Assembly (NCBI RefSeq): GCF_000005505.3
Contig: NC_016131.3
Location: forward strand, 69,638,355-69,702,354
Length of the DNA: 64,000 nt
Direction: 5' to 3'
From: Brachypodium distachyon
Taxonomy: Eukaryota > Streptophyta > Magnoliopsida > Poales > Poaceae
Every line of letters starts with the position of its first letter. Position 1 is the first letter of the stretch. Below, in pieces: positions 1 through 11,170 of the stretch. A model generated the notes under the pieces. The model searched no databases, was not told where the DNA came from, and saw only the letters and a list, made by a program, of their open reading frames with translations. The translations under genes were made by a program, and so were the position numbers.

Positions 1-964
1 AATCTTTCCTTTTTCAAGTGAGTGAGGACGATATCCAAAATGTATGTGGCAAATTATGTCGGTTGCTTCATGTTCAACAGTGATGAGGTCTTCCACGTTT
101 AACTGAATGATATAATACTCCCTGGATGTTGATAGTCTAACTGCTTGTGTTTCCATGTATCACTTCGAAGTTTCTGCCCATTCCTGCAATATGCCTTGCC
201 TCTTGGCATTGATAAATCTTGTCAAATGTACTTTTGGTGCTACTGGAAAAGGAGGACCCCTGGAATGAGAAGAACATATGGAATGGCTTATGCTCTACAT
301 AGCTAGAAAAATCAAAACAGGCAAATGCAATGCTGTTAAGCTCCTTTTTTTTTTTGGTGTGTGTGTGGGGGGGGGGGGGGGTGATCTAAACCATTGTTAT
401 CAGCATGTGCAGATTTACTATGAATCACTGGTTTGTGATTTGGAAGTTTAGTATAACTAACTTTTTAGTTAGGCACTTTATTGCTCCTCTGTAGCCATTC
501 TGTTGAACACCTTTTACTCGTGTTGTAGTCTTGTAGGTACCTCCAAGTCGATAAGACATAGTTCACTGAATTTTCTCTAACCATCTCCCTTCAATTCTCA
601 ATCATTTTCCAATGTTTTTATTATCTTCTGTTCTATACTCACTCTATATTTTGTTTTGTTTTTCGAAAAGGAGGACTTTCCCCTGGCCTCTGCATAAATC
701 TATGCACACAGCCATATACTCTCTATATTTAGTGCATAAAAGCAAGGATTTTATACCAATATTGGAGTCATTCTTCCACTATTAGCTCTTGTTGTATCTT
801 AGTCTGACGGACCGATTTGCTGAGTTTGTGAACTGAGAGAAAGCAAATTATCACCAAAACTGATTAACCCTTTTAGGTATAATATGTGCATGTTTGTTCA
901 TCTCCGTTCCAATCTTATTTCTAAGTGTTCTTGTTTCTCATACCAGTAGTATTGGACAAACTTA
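1..964. other. AT-rich non-coding DNA upstream of the hydrolase exon
   Basis: No exon with a recognisable protein was found here. It is AT-rich, with a T-run near 348-355 and a (GT)n stretch running into fifteen consecutive G at 367-381. Because the hydrolase exon downstream lacks its start, this stretch is probably intron or 5' flank of that gene. Confidence 0.4.
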
Positions 965-1347
965 GGGTGTGTTTGATTCTCTTACTAGGCTTGCCTAGCC
1001 CTGACAATTCACCGTGTGCAGTTAGCCCATCTGAGATATGCTTGCATGTGCAGAGCAATCAATTTGGTTCAATCACTTCAATCCTAGCTGTGCACATGTT
1101 TTTGCATTGTAGTTGTCCAGTTTGGTGATGCCTATTTTCATCTTGGCAAAGATGGTGTTTTCTCACGCGTAGTTCTTGCTGCAAGAGCTAGCTGATTCGG
1201 CTCTCCTTGCTGGGCTAGCATTATCTAGCTGTCAGAAGCAATCTTGCTTCTAAAAGCAAAATAAAATAAAAATACAGCTCTAGCCTCCAACACCCAACCT
1301 ATCCAAGCCAGGCTAATACGGTTCTAGCCTAACATCCAAACGTTCCC
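965..1347. mobile_element. Tourist-like (PIF/Harbinger) MITE, 383 bp
   Basis: The element begins GGGTGTGTTTGATTC and ends in the imperfect inverted complement of GGGAACGTTTGGATG. It is flanked on both sides by the trinucleotide TTA (962-964 and 1348-1350), the target duplication typical of PIF/Harbinger and Tourist elements. There is no coding capacity. It sits about 100 bp upstream of the hydrolase exon, probably in an intron. Confidence 0.7.
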
Positions 1348-1450
1348 TTAATTGTGATCTGCCAGCGACTGCCCCTCACATTGTATGCTTTGTTTCTTGC
1401 TTCACGTTTATCATTTGTTAAGCATGTACATCGTGCATGTCTGTGTGCAG

Positions 1451-2290
1451 TTGCTGTTTGGTACTACTGCCGGAAAAGAAACTTTTGTGAGGCCTTGTGC
1501 ACAGCTGCACTCCTCCTTCAGTGATTCCTTCAACGTGTCTCAAGAGAAAATAGTGATAACAAACAGTCATGGAGAGAAACTTTTTGGTGTTTTGCACGAA
1601 GCCGGATCTAAAGACATCGTGGTGTTATGCCATGGATTTAGGTCGTCAAAGCAAAGTAAAACCATAGCTGGTCTCACTGATGCCTTAACATCAGAGAAGA
1701 TTAGTGTATTTTGTTTTGATTTTTCTGGCAACGGGGAAAGTGATGGTACATTTCAGTATGGCAACTACTACAAAGAGGTGTCTGATTTGCATGCGGTAAT
1801 ACAATATTTCAAGGAACACCAGCGGTATACCCGTGCAATTGCTGGCCACAGCAAGGGAGGAGATGTGGTCATCATTTATGCATCAATGTATCAAGATGTA
1901 TCTAGTATTATCAACATATCTGGAAGATTTGATCTGAAACGTGGAATTGGAGAACGCCTTGGCAATGATTATATGGAAAGGATAAGTAAACATGGTTTCA
2001 TTGACGTGGAACAGAAAACGGGACATTTCATGTACCGTGTAACCAAAGAAAGTCTAATGGATCGTCTCAATACAGATATGCAGACTGCATGCATGTCCAT
2101 TGACCCTAATTGCAGGGTGTTGACAGTTCACGGTTCAGATGATGATGTTGTGCCATCAGAGGATGCTCTAGAATTTGATAAATATATATGCAACCACAAA
2201 TTGCACGTTATTGAAGGAGCTGATCATCGATATGCATTCCATCAACTTGAGTTGGCTAACATTGTAATCAAATTTATTAGATCTGGGTGA
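1451..2290 (+). CDS. alpha/beta hydrolase (serine aminopeptidase S33-like), last exon, 5' part missing
   Basis: This exon encodes most of a single-domain alpha/beta hydrolase of the plant S33-like group. The order is an N-terminal strand around 1540-1600, the oxyanion region CHGFRSSK (about 1625-1650), the nucleophile elbow GHSKGGD with Ser at 1850-1852, the acid GSDDDVVP with Asp near 2141-2143, and the GADHRY histidine at 2225-2227, so the Ser-Asp-His triad is complete. I start the exon at 1451 because the bases before it (TGTGTGCAG) look like a splice acceptor and the residues further upstream do not look like protein. It ends at a TGA after FIRSG, matching the usual family length after the His. 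The first exon was not found and may lie left of the window. Substrate is unknown; family members are generic esterase or lipase-like enzymes. Confidence 0.8.
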   Translation: MLFGTTAGKETFVRPCAQLHSSFSDSFNVSQEKIVITNSHGEKLFGVLHEAGSKDIVVLCHGFRSSKQSKTIAGLTDALTSEKISVFCFDFSGNGESDGTFQYGNYYKEVSDLHAVIQYFKEHQRYTRAIAGHSKGGDVVIIYASMYQDVSSIINISGRFDLKRGIGERLGNDYMERISKHGFIDVEQKTGHFMYRVTKESLMDRLNTDMQTACMSIDPNCRVLTVHGSDDDVVPSEDALEFDKYICNHKLHVIEGADHRYAFHQLELANIVIKFIRSG

Positions 2291-2732
2291 GAGAGGATGT
2301 TTTGAACAAATGTAACCATGACAATGCATCTTTTATCCCAATATTCTCATGAATTTTGATTGGAGTTTCATTGGATTGATTTTAGTATATATCGCTTTGT
2401 ATGTCTATTTCTTTCCCAAATTCTACAAAATAGAGGTGGACAAGGTTTTTACCTACAAAGTTTCCTTATCCGATTTAGTTGGAAATATAAAATGTTCATG
2501 CTTCTGACACTACTAGTTGTATCTCATGGAGAAGTGTAACATGTATTTCCGTCATACAGGAAGTTTTTAAGATTTCTTTCTTGCAGTGAAAGTTCCTTAC
2601 TGTAATTTTCATATCTTGCCTGATTATCAAATCTTACACGAGTGCATATTTTGATCTAGTGTTTCTTCATGTTGCATCGTGCTATTGTTTGTAGAACTAA
2701 CACCATTTGGTATCAATATTTTCTGTATCCAG
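2291..2732 (+). other. hydrolase 3' UTR and spacer, ending at a splice acceptor
   Basis: AT-rich and non-coding. It should hold the hydrolase 3' UTR and, at its right edge (TTTTCTGTATCCAG to 2732), a plausible acceptor for the ribosomal protein S10 exon. I looked here for a transit-peptide exon for S10 and saw none. Confidence 0.5.
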
Positions 2733-3044
2733 CTGGCACCCAAGCAGAAGATCAGAATCAAGCTGAGGTCTTACTGGGTACCATTGATTGAGGACTCCTG
2801 CAAGCAGATCATTGAAGCTGCAAAAACAACTAATGCAAAGACTATGGGTCCTGTTCCTCTGCCAACCAAGAAGAGAATATATTGTGTGCTCAATTCTCCC
2901 CATGTGCATAAAGATTCAAGGTTCCATTTCGAGATCCGGACGCACCAGCGACTGATTGATATCATGTACCCGACTGCCCAGACAATCGATTCTTTGATGC
3001 AACTCCAGCTCCCTGCCGGAGTGGATGTCGAGGTCAAGCTATGA
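2733..3044 (+). CDS. RPS10: plastid-type 30S ribosomal protein S10, conserved C-terminal exon
   Basis: The exon encodes about 103 residues that cover essentially the whole bacterial-type S10 (uS10) domain. It begins [15 protein letters not shown], continues through the [18 protein letters not shown] core and ends [11 protein letters not shown] before a TGA. This is the nuclear-encoded plastid type, not cytosolic S20e. S10 sits in the head of the 30S subunit and, with NusB in bacteria, in antitermination. The frame has no lesion. A normal plastid precursor adds an N-terminal transit peptide and an acidic linker before this domain; those residues are not visible in the 440 bp back to the hydrolase stop. 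Either the first exon lies far upstream with the hydrolase between, or this is a partial duplicate. The acceptor at 2731-2732 supports a spliced gene. Confidence 0.75.
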   Translation: MAPKQKIRIKLRSYWVPLIEDSCKQIIEAAKTTNAKTMGPVPLPTKKRIYCVLNSPHVHKDSRFHFEIRTHQRLIDIMYPTAQTIDSLMQLQLPAGVDVEVKL

Positions 3045-4937
3045 TCCCACCAGACCGGATTGCAAATTAAATTTTTGTGCATTGCAATGCTCTTTTCTGC
3101 AGACATTCTAGTTGATCCTTTTGCTGTCTGAGACTTCAAAATATGCAGAGCCTGTAACAGGGAAAAATGTTCAGATATGAAACATCTTCCCAGTTGAAGT
3201 ACTGAACTATATTATGGTACATACCAGTGTCCTGGTTACATTTCAATTTATTTCAGGGAGCAGAATTCTCTGGCCTAGAGTGTCAGTAACAGTACAGTAG
3301 CGGCAAATTGCCAGCCAATTCAATGAGCATCTGTTCCTTATTTCTTCGTCCCATCATAATCGGTTGATTCAACTAGAAAACGCTCTACTCATACTGGTTG
3401 CACTGATTTTTGTGCTGATTCAACGTACCGGCAAAGGTTCTAATTTTCTCTCAAAAACAGTCCATATTTGCAAAGCAACTTCTGTCAGTAGCTGTCCTAA
3501 GATTGAACTTGACACCCGCCGAAAGGAAACTGTGTCTGCACTGTGCAGATGTAGAAGTCAGCTAGAAATCACACATTCACAATCGTTATAGACACTGCAA
3601 ATCAACCTTGCTGACACTAGTTTTTTCTACAGCACCTTGATGACACTAGTTGTGTTTCTTCCTGTTGCACTATATTGAAGGTGCAGTCCATATGCAGTTG
3701 ATGAGCTGTTGTTCATGTGGATCGAGTGGTGTTCCTGGTAGGTAATGAAGGAAGAAAAAAGTTGGTCTTTAGCAGCCTTCACATTGCAGCCCCCATAGAA
3801 TCAGTGTATTGATCTTTTACATGCCATTCTTTTTTGTCTTCTCCATTCGAAAACGACCGGAGCATTGTCGAGACTGTCATCATCGACAAGAAAATACATA
3901 ATTTATGCTTGGGGATGGCCCACCAGTCACGAGCTTAATTGCGTGCCTCCTTCGGTGCGTTGGTCTTCTGTTCTATTTTTATTGTTGTGCCCGGCTGCTT
4001 GATGACTAGATGAGTCGGATGCTATCTTCGATCCGCTCACTTTGAATCGCTTATGTTCCTCTTGAAATGCAGAATAACTGACGGAAATATGTCACCGTCA
4101 GGCGTCAGGTTACTGACTCAATGCTGCTTCATATTGAGCTGGACAATTAGTAGAGTTCTTCACGTATAAACGCTAAACGTTCTTGTCCTTTCCCAATGTA
4201 GCAACGACGTCGGTCGGTCGAATAATTAGTCCTACTGCCAATCCCAGCAAAATGCAGATATCCGCTTTGATTTTAGGCAAAAGTATATCGCTCACAACAG
4301 TAGGAGAATCGCCGTCGTATACAGATAAAAAATCTGCCCACCATATCATCTCGACAGCGATTGCTCTAACCTGTAGTAGATATGTGACCTGTGTTCAGTG
4401 CTCCACTTCACATATTTCCCCCCGTTTGCAGCAAATTTCAATGCATATTGGACTGACTATTGGTACATAGTACTGTACTGTATATCTCAATATCTGTGGG
4501 GCTTAGCGTCTCTTGCGAATTCCTCTGTTTCCTTTTCGAAAAAGAAAAGAGATTGGACACTTGCGGCGGCGGCTTATCGACTCCGAGTGCGCTAGCTCTT
4601 TGACCCTTTGGCGACCATCGGCAGCCGGGAGCCGGCAGGCGTTGCTTTCACCGGCCCCGTGTGGTGTGTCACTTGTTACGTTCGCGGCAATAATCGCAGG
4701 GCTGGATCGGCTGTAACACGGCAATTTTGGGATCCGGGTGCTGGTGTGGCTAACCACGTACGTAGAGAATAGAAACATGGCTCCGGCTCAAATTAGAAAG
4801 ATAAGAACTGCAGATGGTGAGGTCTGAGGTGCGATCACACATAAACAGCCAGCACACATGTCAGCTTGTGAGTTCTTTTTGCGGGTGATGAGTCAGGTAG
4901 TGGTTTTAAAGGCACAGATGCAGGCATATGCAGGATG
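3045..4937. other. S10 3' flank and intergenic DNA
   Basis: The first few hundred bases after the S10 stop are probably 3' UTR. Beyond that only short accidental reading frames occur, none with recognisable domains or codon bias. Confidence 0.5.
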
Positions 4938-5148
4938 CGTTCATTTCGGCTTCTAGACCCGGCTTATCTGAGAAGATGTTCTCATCCGGCTTTCTGAAGA
5001 AATCGATGTCTAAATTTGATTATGCTTCCAAACTAGTTTGGTCTAAAGTATTTTGAAAGTCTAACTAAATTTGGGACGCGGCTTCTCCAAGAAACTGGAC
5101 AAGGACAGCTTTTAAGAGAAGCCGGTACATGAAGCCGAAAAGAACTGG
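4938..5148. mobile_element. MITE of a fold-back family (inner GGCTTCT...AGAAGCC ends)
   Basis: The left end carries GCGTTCATTTCGGCTTCTAG and the right end an imperfect inverted copy ending GAAGCCGAAAAGAAC. The same ends recur at 9477-9686, 16509-16611, 16879-16981 and about 24915-25112, so this is a repeated non-autonomous DNA element. The length near 200 bp and lack of coding are typical of a MITE. The superfamily is uncertain because no clear target duplication was found. Confidence 0.55.
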
Positions 5149-5660
5149 GCCGCAATGGGAATTAGGAAACCGATGTATACCTTGAGTCTTGACTAAATTG
5201 TTTCGAGGCATTTTTAGTCGAATGTGGCTTCTCTAAGAAGTTCGGAGAGGGCAGCTTTTGAGAGAAGCCGGTCCCTGAAGCCGAAAAGAACTAGGCCGCA
5301 ATGGGAATTAGAGAAGCCGATGTATACCTTGAGTCTTGACTAAATTGTTTCGAGGCATTTTTAGTCGGATGCAGCTTCTCCAAGAAGCTGGGGAGGATAG
5401 GTTTTGAGAGAAGCCGGTCTAGGAAGCCGAAAAGAACTGGACCGCAATGTGAGTTAGAGAAACCAATGTATACTTTGAGTCTTGACTAAATTGTTTCGAG
5501 GCATTTTTAGTCGGATGCGGCTTCTCCAAGAAGCTGGGGAGGGCAGCTTTTGAGAGAAGCCGGTTCAGGAAGCCGAAAAGAATTGAACCGCAATGTGAAT
5601 TAGAGAAACCAATGTATACTCGAGTCTTGACTAAATTATTTCGAGACATTTTTAGTACAT
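5040..5660. repeat. tandem array, unit about 146 bp, four copies
   Basis: The phrase GACTAAATTGTTTCGAGGCA recurs at 5191, 5338 and 5484, with a diverged copy at 5629, giving periods of 147, 146 and 145 bp. A more diverged first copy begins near 5040. Each unit contains the right half of the neighbouring fold-back MITE (GGCTTCTCCAAGAAGCTGG through AAGCCGAAAAGAAC) followed by about 60 bp of other sequence. Later copies resemble each other more than the first, suggesting stepwise local amplification. Confidence 0.85.
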
Positions 5661-7640
5661 GTCGTGAGTGAGGTAATTAACCGTGTCAACTGCTAGCTAG
5701 TATACTAATTTCAGAGCTAGATAAGCTTATGCAAGCAAGATGCGCCAGCAGCTACATATTGTTTCGGCAACGCAAACGCTATTCCCTTGCGATGTCATGT
5801 AACTCCTGAGCATCTATTTCCTGAGCTGAGTTCCCACACGTATGTCCTTGCATCATCACTGGGTTTTTCTGTGTGTTGAGAGCTTTGCTTGTGTATCAAG
5901 GAGGCTGAGGTAGACCTTGGTCAAAGTCCAAGATTACACTTACACCCATGTGGTGGGCCCCATATTTTTGTGCTGTTAGAATTGGTCAAGCTGCAGCCCG
6001 ACGACTTCCCTAGCAGGTGTCGTATCGTAGCTCGTCACTCCAAACGTCACCATTTCATCCCGCCTGGGATCCGCTGCGGTGTGAGTTGGGACGTCTGCAT
6101 GTTTTGCCGTATTGCAGCGTGCATAACGAATCATCAATCCCATAGTCATCCTGAAGAATCTCAAAATCGTTAATTTGACCCAATGGTATCCGTCTCCCCT
6201 GTGCCATCATCCATGGCACTTAACAGCCACTGATGGTCAACACTAGATCCAGAGCGGAACTGCATACCAGGAGTAGATTATACGGAGCACCAGTACTACC
6301 TAAGCGTCCGTTTCGTAATTCTTGTCTTAAATTTGTCCAAAATAAATATATCTATTTTTAAAAATTATTTAGATACATATAATATTTCGACAAAAAAATA
6401 TGTAACGAAGGGAGTAGTAAAGTCGCCATGTTGATATAGTTTGGGCTTTACATGTGCCTTCCTTATTTTTCGCAGACTTCTATGTACATGTACTGATGCT
6501 AAAAATCGTACGGAGTACTGAACAAGTGAACAAAACATGTGCCAAATTTTGCACAAAAAAGCAGCGCCTGTTCGAGACTTGTGGACGGTGTGGCGCCACC
6601 GTCACCGTGTGCGTGTATGTATTCATCAGATTTTGATTTCGAGTGGTGGGCACAAAAAGGAAGGGCCGGTGGCCAAGGATCTAATAAGCAAACATTCCCA
6701 CGGAATCCGCTTGCCCGGCCCGACGTGACACGATGCTCGCCGCGCACAGAACGCGCACCTATCTTATTCTTAGCCACACGAACGACAGGACCGTGGTCCG
6801 CAGAGACTCCAAGTTGCCGTGCGCCTCTCGTCTCGCCGCATTTCCGTTTCCCCGTCGCCCTTTTACGACGAAAATGCCTTCGATCCGTTGTTGGCCTGCA
6901 AGGTAAAAACACCGGGAAAATGCTTGTCGGTAAGCCGTGCGTGTCGCTTCGTGCGAATAAGCGTCCGTTTCTAGATCGCCGGGAAATTGGCATTTCGATT
7001 TTTCTTTTTTTCAAATCGGGCGACTTCCCCCATTTTTCATTTCATCAAACGGAAACAACATAATCTCAAGTATTACAGCAAAGCAGTAAAAGGCCATTTC
7101 GATTTTTCGGCTACACCTTTCATCCCGGCCTATTCTCCTCGAGATATACTGTTGGCTCCGTGTCCTGATTTCCGCCTGAAAGGAAGTAGTAGTAAGTTGC
7201 TTTCGGAATCTCTTGTTCCGCACCATCCGTTGGCTAGGCCGATATCCTTGCGGCATATGCTCGCGTTCCATCGACCAAGGCTATCCCGTCTCCTCGAGAT
7301 TTCCCCAGTTCTCCACGTCCATCCATGTATGTACAGCATATATACGCCGATACGAGATACACGACAGTTGTAGAATCATCGGAGATGGAGCGTGGAACAA
7401 GCAGTGAGCCACATGGTGGTGACAGTGTTGAGAAACATAAATAACGGCACGGGCTGGTGGTGCCTTGCCACGGAAGCAGCCTGGAGCAAATGTGTGCGTG
7501 AGCGAGGCTTCGTTTCCTGGCGCCATGTGTACATGTCTGCCAGGCACGCTTCTTCTGTGAAACTTCCCCTGCCTCTTGCCTCTCCTCCGATCCTTCTGCC
7601 TCCTCTGTCCTGTCGTCACCATCCTCCCACCGCGAACACG
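5661..7640. other. intergenic DNA and upstream region of the serine acetyltransferase gene
   Basis: No supported gene. Several overlapping open frames at 6500-7700 lie on both strands, lack domain similarity and look like chance openings in GC-rich promoter-proximal DNA. One diverged Stowaway MITE is listed separately. The right end is the probable promoter of the next gene. Confidence 0.5.
6295..6414. mobile_element. Stowaway-like MITE, diverged
   Basis: The left end CGTCCGTTTCGTAATTCTTG and the right end ATGTAACGAAGGGAG are imperfect inverted repeats. TA dinucleotides flank both sides, as for Tc1/mariner-derived Stowaway elements. Confidence 0.55.
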
Positions 7641-7648
7641 TATATATA
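7641..7648 (+). promoter_or_regulatory. TATA box of the serine acetyltransferase gene
   Basis: TATATATA lies about 170 bp before the start codon and is followed by a CT-rich leader (CTCCC/TCGATC repeats, 7676-7800), a common layout for plant core promoters and 5' UTRs. Confidence 0.6.
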
Positions 7649-7815
7649 GGTGGGCGAACGCCCGTTTCTTCTGTAACTCCCCCACATCTTCCCTCGATCG
7701 CTTACACCTCTCTCCCCTCTTCCCCTCGATCGCTTACACATCTCCCTCTCTCGATCATCCTCGATCGCTTGCTTACCACCTCTCCTATTTCTATCTCTAA
7801 GCTTCCGCTTCGGAC

Positions 7816-8760
7816 ATGGCTGCCTGCGTCGACAAGTGGAACCCGACATACTCCAGCTGCAGACTCTCCGATGCTATCCGCTACCGGTTCATGCCGGACT
7901 GCGCCATGGCCGACTGCCCCGTGTCCGCCGCTGACGCTGACGTGAACGTCGTCTGCCGCGACGACGTCTGGGACGAGCTGCGCTCCGAGGCGCGCGCCGA
8001 CGCGGACGCCGAGCCGCTGCTGGGCATGTTCTACGCCGACCTCGTCCTCTCGCGCCCGTCCCTGGAGTCCGCCCTCGCCGCGCACCTGGCCGCCAAGCTC
8101 TGCATCCCGGGCGCGCTGCCGCAGGACGCGCTCCGGGACCTCCTGGCGGGCGCCCTGGCCGCGCACCCGGAGGCGATCCGCGACACGCGCGCCGACCTCC
8201 TGGCGGCGCGCGACCGCGACCCGGCATGCGGCAAGATGGTCCACTGCTTCCTCTACTACAAGGGCTTCCTCGCCCTGCAGGCGCACCGCGCCGCGCACGC
8301 GCTCTGGTCCGAGGGCCGCGCGGCGCCGGCGCTGCTCCTCCAGAGCCGCGCCTCCGAGGTGTTCGGCGTCGACATCCACCCCGGGGCGCGCATCGGGGGC
8401 GGCATCCTGCTCGACCACGCCACGGGAGTCGTCATCGGGGAGACGGCCGTCGTCGGCCACGACGTGTCCATCCTGCACGCCGTGACGCTGGGCGGCACGG
8501 GCAAGGCCTCTGGCGACCGGCACCCCAAGGTTGGGGACGGGGTGCTCATCGGCGCCGGGGCCAGCGTGCTCGGCAATGTGCGCATTGGTGATGGCGCCAA
8601 GATCGGCGCGGGCGCGGTGGTGCTCCGAGACGTGCCGTGCGGGACCACGGCCGTCGGGAATCCGGCGAAGGCAATCGGCAAGAAGGCGGCGCCCCCGCGG
8701 CGGCCGGAAGAGCAGCCCGGGGTGACCATGGAGCAGAGGTGGTCAGATTACGTGATTTAA
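7816..8760 (+). CDS. SAT: serine O-acetyltransferase (SAT/SERAT), 314 aa, intronless
   Basis: The enzyme transfers acetyl from acetyl-CoA to serine to give O-acetylserine, the carbon-nitrogen skeleton for cysteine synthesis, and binds O-acetylserine(thiol)lyase in the cysteine synthase complex. Residues about 48-150 form the helical SAT N-terminal domain. Residues about 184-285 are hexapeptide repeats of the left-handed beta helix, with Asp186 (VDIHP) and His201 (DHATGVVIGET) matching the CysE catalytic pair. The protein ends in WSDYVI; a C-terminal Ile is the residue that docks in the partner's active site. The start at 7816 is the first ATG after the TATA box. No transit peptide is obvious, which suggests the cytosolic class, though this is inference. 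The frame is very GC-rich, as in many intronless grass genes, and open antisense frames over it are by-products. Confidence 0.95.
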   Translation: MAACVDKWNPTYSSCRLSDAIRYRFMPDCAMADCPVSAADADVNVVCRDDVWDELRSEARADADAEPLLGMFYADLVLSRPSLESALAAHLAAKLCIPGALPQDALRDLLAGALAAHPEAIRDTRADLLAARDRDPACGKMVHCFLYYKGFLALQAHRAAHALWSEGRAAPALLLQSRASEVFGVDIHPGARIGGGILLDHATGVVIGETAVVGHDVSILHAVTLGGTGKASGDRHPKVGDGVLIGAGASVLGNVRIGDGAKIGAGAVVLRDVPCGTTAVGNPAKAIGKKAAPPRRPEEQPGVTMEQRWSDYVI

Positions 8761-9476
8761 AAGGTCTTGTTAGTACGGGTTTAGTGCAAGCAAGAGAGTT
8801 TCCCTCCAAATGGTTGATGACTACTCTTATCCAAGAGCTCAGTTAGGCATTGAGCCTGGAGTAAATCCCATACTGTTTATTTATTTTTCTCTCTCTTTTT
8901 GTAATGGAATAACGAGAAATGCAGCTGATCAATTATTAGCTCCGTAGATATTGCACTGCTTCATCCTTTTCTCTAAAATTACTTTTTTTTGTTAGAGCAG
9001 TTTCGTCATCTTAAATACGAAATATATGCTTTCATGAACAGATTTGCATTTCTGAGAGAGGGTGTTTTTCATTACTGTTTTGTCGCACCAAAGTTGTTTG
9101 GTTTTTAGTTAGAGATAAGTCGATTTTTTAGCTGTCGGATCTGATTTGTTTTTAAGATTTGAAACGAACGACGGGTGGGTTGAGTTTTGGCTAGAGTAGC
9201 TGATCCATGTTGTAGATACGGAGTTCAGATGAACCCACGCAAATTCTGGAGACACCTTTATATGTATTAATATTTGTAATGAAAAATTATGAAATTACAC
9301 AAGATTCAATACCGTGAACTCATATGATTTCATTTCTGAATCCTAATCCAATGGTTCTAGCAAGTCAACTGAGATTTGGGGTTTTTATTTCAAATTCAGA
9401 CCTCAAAGATACCCACATCATTTTCATTATTGGGATACAACATAACACCAGAGTCTCTGAACCATGGTTATCACGC
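8761..9476. other. SAT 3' UTR and AT-rich spacer
   Basis: The first 150-200 bp are probably the SAT 3' UTR (TTTTTGTAATGGAATAACG at 8897-8915 resembles a plant poly(A) region). A stretch near 9090-9180 (GTTTTTAGTTAGAGATAAGT) matches part of the repeat family listed at 37640 and 50190. No gene seen. Confidence 0.5.
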
Positions 9477-9686
9477 TGCGTTCTTTTTGGCTTCTAGAAC
9501 CGGCTTCTCCCAGAAGCTGATATCATCTAACTTGCAGAAGCCGCATCTCAGATTTAGCTATGCATCCAAACTAGTTTAGGCCAAACTAGTTTGGTAACAT
9601 AATCAAATTTAGGTGGCGGTTTCTTCAGAAAGCTGGGGGAGGGCAGTTTCTCGGAAAAGCCGGTTCAAGAAGCTAAAATGAACCGT
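9477..9686. mobile_element. fold-back family MITE, second copy
   Basis: Left part GCGTTCTTTTTGGCTTCTAG, middle CCAAACTAGTTTAGGCC, right part GAAGCTAAAATGAAC; same layout as the copy at 4938-5148. Internal GGCTTCTCCCAGAAGCTG and AGAAAGCTGGGGGAGGGC are shared with the tandem array units. Confidence 0.5.
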
Positions 9687-10859
9687 TGCAACTTCCAAGC
9701 ATAGACAAGCATCGGCCAGAAATGCCACTCACCCCACATATGGCAAGGAGATCTCCATGGCAAGATAGAACGAACCCAAACCTCTTACGAGGTGAGGTGA
9801 TTACAAATAAAGCAAAAAGCCTTCAGTCACCGATAACAATCAGGTTGTATTTTTTTTTTAAATAGATAAATCAGGTTGTACTTCTCCCATCCATCGCACG
9901 GGAGCCGGGATTCCTTCTCGAAATTGCAGTTCAAGCGCTAGAAGCAATCGACGCCTTGTTTGACATCTTCTATCCCCAGTAGATCTGTCCAAAACTTCAT
10001 AAACGCAAAGATACATACGGCACAACCGCACAAACATCAACAAAAACGACGCATTCGCCCATTTTCTATCAGAAACGTATCATTTCCGGGCTTCCAAACT
10101 CCGCACTCAGCAGCACAAAGTTGACAGATTAAACAACCATATGAAGCATTTTACTCCCGCCCTGTAGGGTAGGACGGTGGCTAGGGTTAATTGGTAGCCA
10201 AGATGAACAACGGTCTGAGATAGACTGCCTGAACTTCGAAGGACGCCAGGCCGTCATCTGGCAGATGTTTTGATAGGCTCCTTCAACGGAATCAGGGCAT
10301 AAAATACCGCACGCCAAAAGAATCTGACTCCCAGACTATGAAAAGAACAGTTCTATTCCGTCGCCACTAATTTGACTGCTCGTCTTTTTTTCCAGAGAAT
10401 CAATTTTTTTGCGGGTAATTGTCCAGAGAATCAATAGAGAAATGGAGTAGCAGTTTCGTAATTCAACTGCACAGATAAATAATTGACGGTATGAATTGAC
10501 CACACAACGCTGTAGGATTTCTGTGGATGCGGTGGCCGAGCTACAGGCCTAGATCAACTGGCTGCGAACTGACGGCTACCCGATGACGGCGATGTCAGCC
10601 TGTAGCTTTTCTTCAAAAGAGAAATCTGGTTGCAAAGCGGAAGATGTACGTTTTAGGTTTTCCTTGAGCGAAGTCAACTTTGATAGCCTGCAGGATATAG
10701 CTTGTGGGAAACTGGCCTTGGATCCTGATTCTCTGATCTGAAATCTACAAGAATCGAGTTCCTTTTAGCTGACTAGGTCCCCGCTATGGATAGACTCGTT
10801 TTTAGATCTACAAGAATCTATGTGACAGTAGCAGTTTTTAGATCTCGTTAATTTTGATT
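9687..10859. other. intergenic DNA without supported gene
   Basis: Only short unrelated open frames. A T-run at 9848-9859 and a few short direct repeats occur. Nothing here could be assigned. Confidence 0.45.
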
Positions 10860-11170
10860 TTGTGCAATGCGAATGATAAACTCATTCGAGTCCTTGCCTT
10901 GCGTTTGAACCAGAGTTCAAGAACGTGCCGCCAAAAACAGCTCGGCCCGCGAACGCTCATTGTACGAGGAAAAGAATCAGCTCTAGGAGTAGTAGGCCTC
11001 TCGTAACTGGGCGCCATGGATGTTGCCTCGCGCAGAACGATAGCTTCGGCCTTCAACCGAAAGGCCTTTACTGACTGCCCTAATGAAGGCCCAGTTCGGA
11101 GGTGCAGCCCGACAGGGCCTGCATTGCATTTTACGAGTTATCTGGGGTCTCTCCTGCTCGGAAAGGCGAC
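10860..11170. repeat. left half of a duplicated promoter/first-exon-like block (copy A)
   Basis: Aligns with 18730-19017 through shared landmarks: ACAGCTCGGCCCGCGAACG, GTAGGCCTCT, GAAAGGCCTTT, AGCCC(G/A)ACAGGGCCT and CTCGGGAAAGGCGRC. It stops exactly at the LINE insertion; its continuation is at 12312-12580. It looks like a gene 5' flank, without coding capacity of its own. Confidence 0.75.

Noticed and set aside
5040..5660. A CRISPR-like array
   Set aside because: The repeats are contiguous 146-bp tandem units without unique spacers, in plant nuclear DNA.
7702..8729. Long open frames antisense to, or in other phases of, the serine acetyltransferase gene
   Set aside because: They are explained by very high GC at third positions of the real gene and show no domain.
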